DNA from: Saccharicrinis sp963666825
Lineage (GTDB): Bacteria > Bacteroidota > Bacteroidia > Bacteroidales > Marinilabiliaceae
Direction of reading: 5' to 3'
Assembly (NCBI GenBank): GCA_963666825.2
Contig: OY763044.2
Location: 2,666,001 to 2,730,000 of the forward strand
Length of the DNA: 64,000 nucleotides
Shown here: positions 61,200 to 64,000 of the stretch, piece by piece
Position numbering within the stretch: position 1 is the first letter of the stretch
How the letters are laid out: every line of letters starts with the position of its first letter
The notes under the pieces: model-generated
The model's input: only the letters and a program-made list of their open reading frames with translations
Told to the model about the DNA's origin: nothing
The model's database searches: none
Made by a program: the position numbers and the translations under genes

Positions 61200-63452
61200 T
61201 TATTTAGTGATAATCTCTATTTCTCCTCCACTAACTATATTATCATGAGAGATAAAATAAGACGGATAGCTGTTTCCATTAACCTTAATCTGATCAATTA
61301 AACTTTGATCACCAGATCCTGTTTTTCTAATTACAAAAGAGTTTCCTTTATAATAATTGTTATCTAGTTCAATTGTAACTTTATCAAATACAGGAGTTAC
61401 AATTGTATAATTCATATCACCCGGACATACAGGATAAAATCCCATCATGCTATATACTACCCATGCGCTCATGGTTCCACAATCATCATTTCCGGGAATT
61501 CCATCAGTAGCATTTTTAAAGTATGTATCAATCAAACTTCTCACTTGCTTTTGGGCTCTCCATTCTTCTCCTTTCACATAATTGAATAGGTATGGATAGT
61601 GCATATCCGGTTCGTTAGCCATATCGAATAACTCATCATCAAATACTTTTTGAAGCTTTTGAGCAAACTTCTGGTTTCCACCATTTAATTTGATCAATCC
61701 CTTAATATCGTGAGGAACTCCAAATGTATATTGCCAGGCAGTACCTTCGTGAAAACCATGAACAGGTTCAAAATCTTTTCCTTGCAATGGATCGAATTTA
61801 TCCAAAAACTTACCGTCTGTTGTTTTTGGGCGAAGAACACCAAACTCTTTACTGTAATAGTTTTTATATCCTCGTGACTGATTTAAAAATCTTTTATAAT
61901 CATCCTTCTTACCTAATATTTTTGCAAACTGAGCCAGGTTCCAATCTGCTACATAAAGTTCTAAAGCAATAGAAACTGAATTATCGTAATCCTCGGTAAA
62001 AGGAACATATCCATTTTCTAAATAAAAGTCATTTTCAGTACGTATTTTATTGCTTTTTTCAGGTGTTGTAGCCGACTTAATCATGGCTTCATAAGCTGTT
62101 TCTACATCAAAATCTTTTAATCCTCGTAAATATGTATCTACAATCACCGGAAATGAAGGATCACCATTCATTGTATAAGTCTCGGTACTATTCAATTCCC
62201 ATTTGGGCAACCAACCACTTTCTTTATACATATCCACCATTGAACGTACCATATCCAGTTGTTGATCAGGATATACCAAGCTCATTAATGGATGAAAATT
62301 TCTGTATGTATCCCATAAAGAGAAAATAGTATAACGATTTCTATCTTTTACTTCTCCTACTCCATAAGTCTCCATTAATGGATATTGACCATTGGCATCA
62401 TTAAGTATGTTTGGATGAATTTGCATGTGATACAAAGCTGTATAAAAAACAGTTTTTTGATCAGATGTTCCTCCTTCAACCTTGATTCTTGATAATGCTG
62501 ATTCCCATTGATCTTCGGCTTGTGTTCTTGTGGCATCAAAATCAAAACCTAAAGATTCATATTCCAGGTTTTGACGGGCATTTTCAACACTAACATATGA
62601 AACACCAACTTCAACCATTACATCTTCTCCATCTTGAGTATCAAATGAAAAATATGCTCCTATGCTATCTCCGGATACCGGGTATTGAAAGTTTTCGTAG
62701 AATTTAAATTTGCCTGATGTACTTGACCAGTCTTTTTCGGCTTGCATTGCAGGCATCTTTTTAAATACACCAAAGTTTGAGGCCTTTTTACTAAAGCGAG
62801 CCACAAAATAAACAGGTCGTTCTGAATGACCATGATAACAGAAATTACCAGTCATTCGATAACCTTCAACCTCTTTATCATTAACCACCTTAACGTAAGC
62901 CCCACTTTCGTTGGTTAAGCTATTACCTAAATCAATTAATATATTTGACTGTCCCTTAGGAAAAGTAAAACGACTTAATCCTGTTCTTGGTGTTGCTGTT
63001 ACTTCTGCCCTAACGCCGTATTTATCTAAATCACAAGTATAATAACCAGGATTTGCCTTTTCATTAGACATTACAGCACCATATTCTTTAATGTTTGCAT
63101 TAACATCTCCTGTTGTAGGCATCACTATGATTACACCTAAATCAGGACAACCCACACCACTCATATTCACATGCGAAAATCCAGTTAAGAATTTATTATC
63201 TGCAGTATAAGGAGTTGACCACCATCTGGCATCTTTATCGTATTTGTTTATATCTGATCCTGTAACATTAAATGGAACAACAGAAACCATCCCTTGAGGA
63301 ACAACGGCACCCGGGTTTGTAGTTCCAAAGTTTGTGGTTCCTATAAATGGATTTACATAATCAATATATTTCTGTGCATTAGAGAACTGATTCACTAATC
63401 CCAAAAATAGTAATGTATATATAATTGTAAGTTTCTGCCTTTTATACGTCAT
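61200..63452 (-). CDS. GH92 alpha-mannosidase (second copy)
   Basis: A 750-residue protein with a signal peptide (IIYTLLFLGLVNQFSNAQ), not a lipoprotein. Family motifs: YVNPFIGTTNFGTTNPGAVVPQGMVSVVPFN, GFSHVNMSGVGCPDLG, FSLWDTYRNFHPLMSLVYP, DDCGTMSAWVVYSMMGFYPV. It differs in several substrate-loop regions from the copy at 56398, for example MNEPDMHYPYLFN here in place of EPSHHVAYLYN there, so linkage preference may differ. A periplasmic location is expected. It lies 168 bp upstream of the MFS/GH130 genes and 76 bp downstream of a third GH92. Confidence 0.93.
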   Translation of the reverse strand: MTYKRQKLTIIYTLLFLGLVNQFSNAQKYIDYVNPFIGTTNFGTTNPGAVVPQGMVSVVPFNVTGSDINKYDKDARWWSTPYTADNKFLTGFSHVNMSGVGCPDLGVIIVMPTTGDVNANIKEYGAVMSNEKANPGYYTCDLDKYGVRAEVTATPRTGLSRFTFPKGQSNILIDLGNSLTNESGAYVKVVNDKEVEGYRMTGNFCYHGHSERPVYFVARFSKKASNFGVFKKMPAMQAEKDWSSTSGKFKFYENFQYPVSGDSIGAYFSFDTQDGEDVMVEVGVSYVSVENARQNLEYESLGFDFDATRTQAEDQWESALSRIKVEGGTSDQKTVFYTALYHMQIHPNILNDANGQYPLMETYGVGEVKDRNRYTIFSLWDTYRNFHPLMSLVYPDQQLDMVRSMVDMYKESGWLPKWELNSTETYTMNGDPSFPVIVDTYLRGLKDFDVETAYEAMIKSATTPEKSNKIRTENDFYLENGYVPFTEDYDNSVSIALELYVADWNLAQFAKILGKKDDYKRFLNQSRGYKNYYSKEFGVLRPKTTDGKFLDKFDPLQGKDFEPVHGFHEGTAWQYTFGVPHDIKGLIKLNGGNQKFAQKLQKVFDDELFDMANEPDMHYPYLFNYVKGEEWRAQKQVRSLIDTYFKNATDGIPGNDDCGTMSAWVVYSMMGFYPVCPGDMNYTIVTPVFDKVTIELDNNYYKGNSFVIRKTGSGDQSLIDQIKVNGNSYPSYFISHDNIVSGGEIEIITK

Positions 63453-63528
63453 CTTATTAATCCTTCTATTTATTAATAATTCTAAGCTGTAAAATTCCTT
63501 TATCCTTGCTTCCTTGTCCTTTCTCCAA

Positions 63529-64000
63529 TTACTTTTGTAATTCTATTGTCATTGAATAAGGAACATCATTTTTTGTTACACCTCTTTTTTCATTTGGAAC
63601 ATCAGACATCTCAATTTCTATTTGTCCTCCTTTTAATAACTCTTCATGGGTGTAATAGTTTCTGTCAAGCATTTCACCATTGAAACTAATGCTATTCACA
63701 TAAACATTTTTTGCGCTGTTATTTTGAGCTTCGATAACTAAGTGATTGCCATTTTCAAGTTCAATAGTTGCTCTGTCGAATAATGGAGAACCGATAACAT
63801 ATTGATCTGATCCCGGACAAACAGGATAGAATCCTAAAGAACTAAACACATACCAAGCTGAAGTTTGTCCGTTGTCTTCATCACCACAATAACCATCAGG
63901 ATTTGGAGTATATAATTTATTCATCACTTCACGAACCCTTTGCTGTGTTTTCCATGGTTGACCAGCATAATTATACAGGTATAACATATGTTGAATTGGC
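63529..64000 (-). CDS. GH92 alpha-mannosidase, C-terminal part (third copy, cut by window end)
   Basis: About 157 codons are visible; the frame stays open to the last base, so the N-terminus lies beyond the window. Visible are the family's C-terminal motifs: IQHMLYLYNYAGQPWKTQQ (the sugar-loop region), NPDGYCGDEDNGQTSAWYVFSSLGFYPV and ATIELENGNHLVIEAQNNSAKNVYVNSISFNG. The carboxylate pair in GDEDNGQ is present. It is a distinct paralogue of the two complete copies, probably the upstream member of the same leftward block. Confidence 0.9.
   Translation of the reverse strand, partial: PIQHMLYLYNYAGQPWKTQQRVREVMNKLYTPNPDGYCGDEDNGQTSAWYVFSSLGFYPVCPGSDQYVIGSPLFDRATIELENGNHLVIEAQNNSAKNVYVNSISFNGEMLDRNYYTHEELLKGGQIEIEMSDVPNEKRGVTKNDVPYSMTIELQK

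Noticed and set aside
1..64000. CRISPR arrays, tRNA or rRNA genes
   Set aside because: No regularly spaced direct repeats of CRISPR size, no recognisable tRNA cloverleaf and no rRNA sequence were seen on reading both strands; a dedicated tRNA scan was not possible.

Overview
The window looks like a low-GC chromosome segment from an anaerobic or facultatively anaerobic member of the Bacteroidota, probably of Bacteroidales/Marinilabiliales type. This is an inference. It rests on repeated TAnnTTTG -7 promoter elements (several decide start codons), Bacteroidota families such as DUF4783, DUF4837 and DUF4374, GH92/GH130 mannan enzymes, a XusABC-type iron system and [FeFe] hydrogenases. I saw no rRNA, tRNA or CRISPR array.

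Layout. 1-14.8 kb is housekeeping: a tricorn-type protease cut by the window edge, a GNAT enzyme, an MntP-like exporter, a thioesterase, era and der, a hemerythrin protein beside a LuxR-type regulator with a degenerate receiver, a 1228-residue NtrY-like histidine kinase, rlmH, DUF4783-nadC, a secreted phosphatase/nuclease-fold protein and an FKBP. 14.8-18.3 kb is a btuFCD vitamin B12 importer read leftward behind a cobalamin riboswitch. 18.3-22.8 kb holds envelope proteins, including a TonB-family protein.

22.9-29.6 kb is the most interesting block. A sigma-54 activator precedes an operon of a thioredoxin-like ferredoxin, a PAS-containing sensory [FeFe] hydrogenase, a SpoIIE/PP2C phosphatase and a group B-like [FeFe] hydrogenase. 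Between activator and operon lie two matching palindromes 53 bp apart and a sigma-54-like promoter, so a complete hydrogen- or redox-responsive circuit can be proposed from sequence alone.

29.8-41.0 kb contains an LPP20/CsgG-LpoB/deacetylase cluster, a decayed duplicate of a beta-propeller lipoprotein next to its intact copy, several small secreted proteins, a D-lactate dehydrogenase-like enzyme and a cation/proton antiporter. 41.1-47.2 kb is an accessory region: single rightward ORFs (including ppk2) separated by related spacer repeats that carry a terminator and palindromic ends, plus an IS110-family transposase with a structured 3' flank and a 210-bp fold-back element.

47.25-54.1 kb is a XusABC-like siderophore-iron operon (TonB-dependent receptor, DUF4374 lipoprotein, PepSY membrane protein) ending in a flavodoxin-type reductase. 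55.1-64.0 kb is a leftward mannose/N-glycan block: an FucP-like MFS carrier, three GH92 alpha-mannosidases (the last cut by the window end), a GH130 phosphorylase and a second MFS carrier. The likely logic is periplasmic trimming of high-mannose glycans, uptake of the beta-mannosyl core and its phosphorolysis in the cytoplasm.
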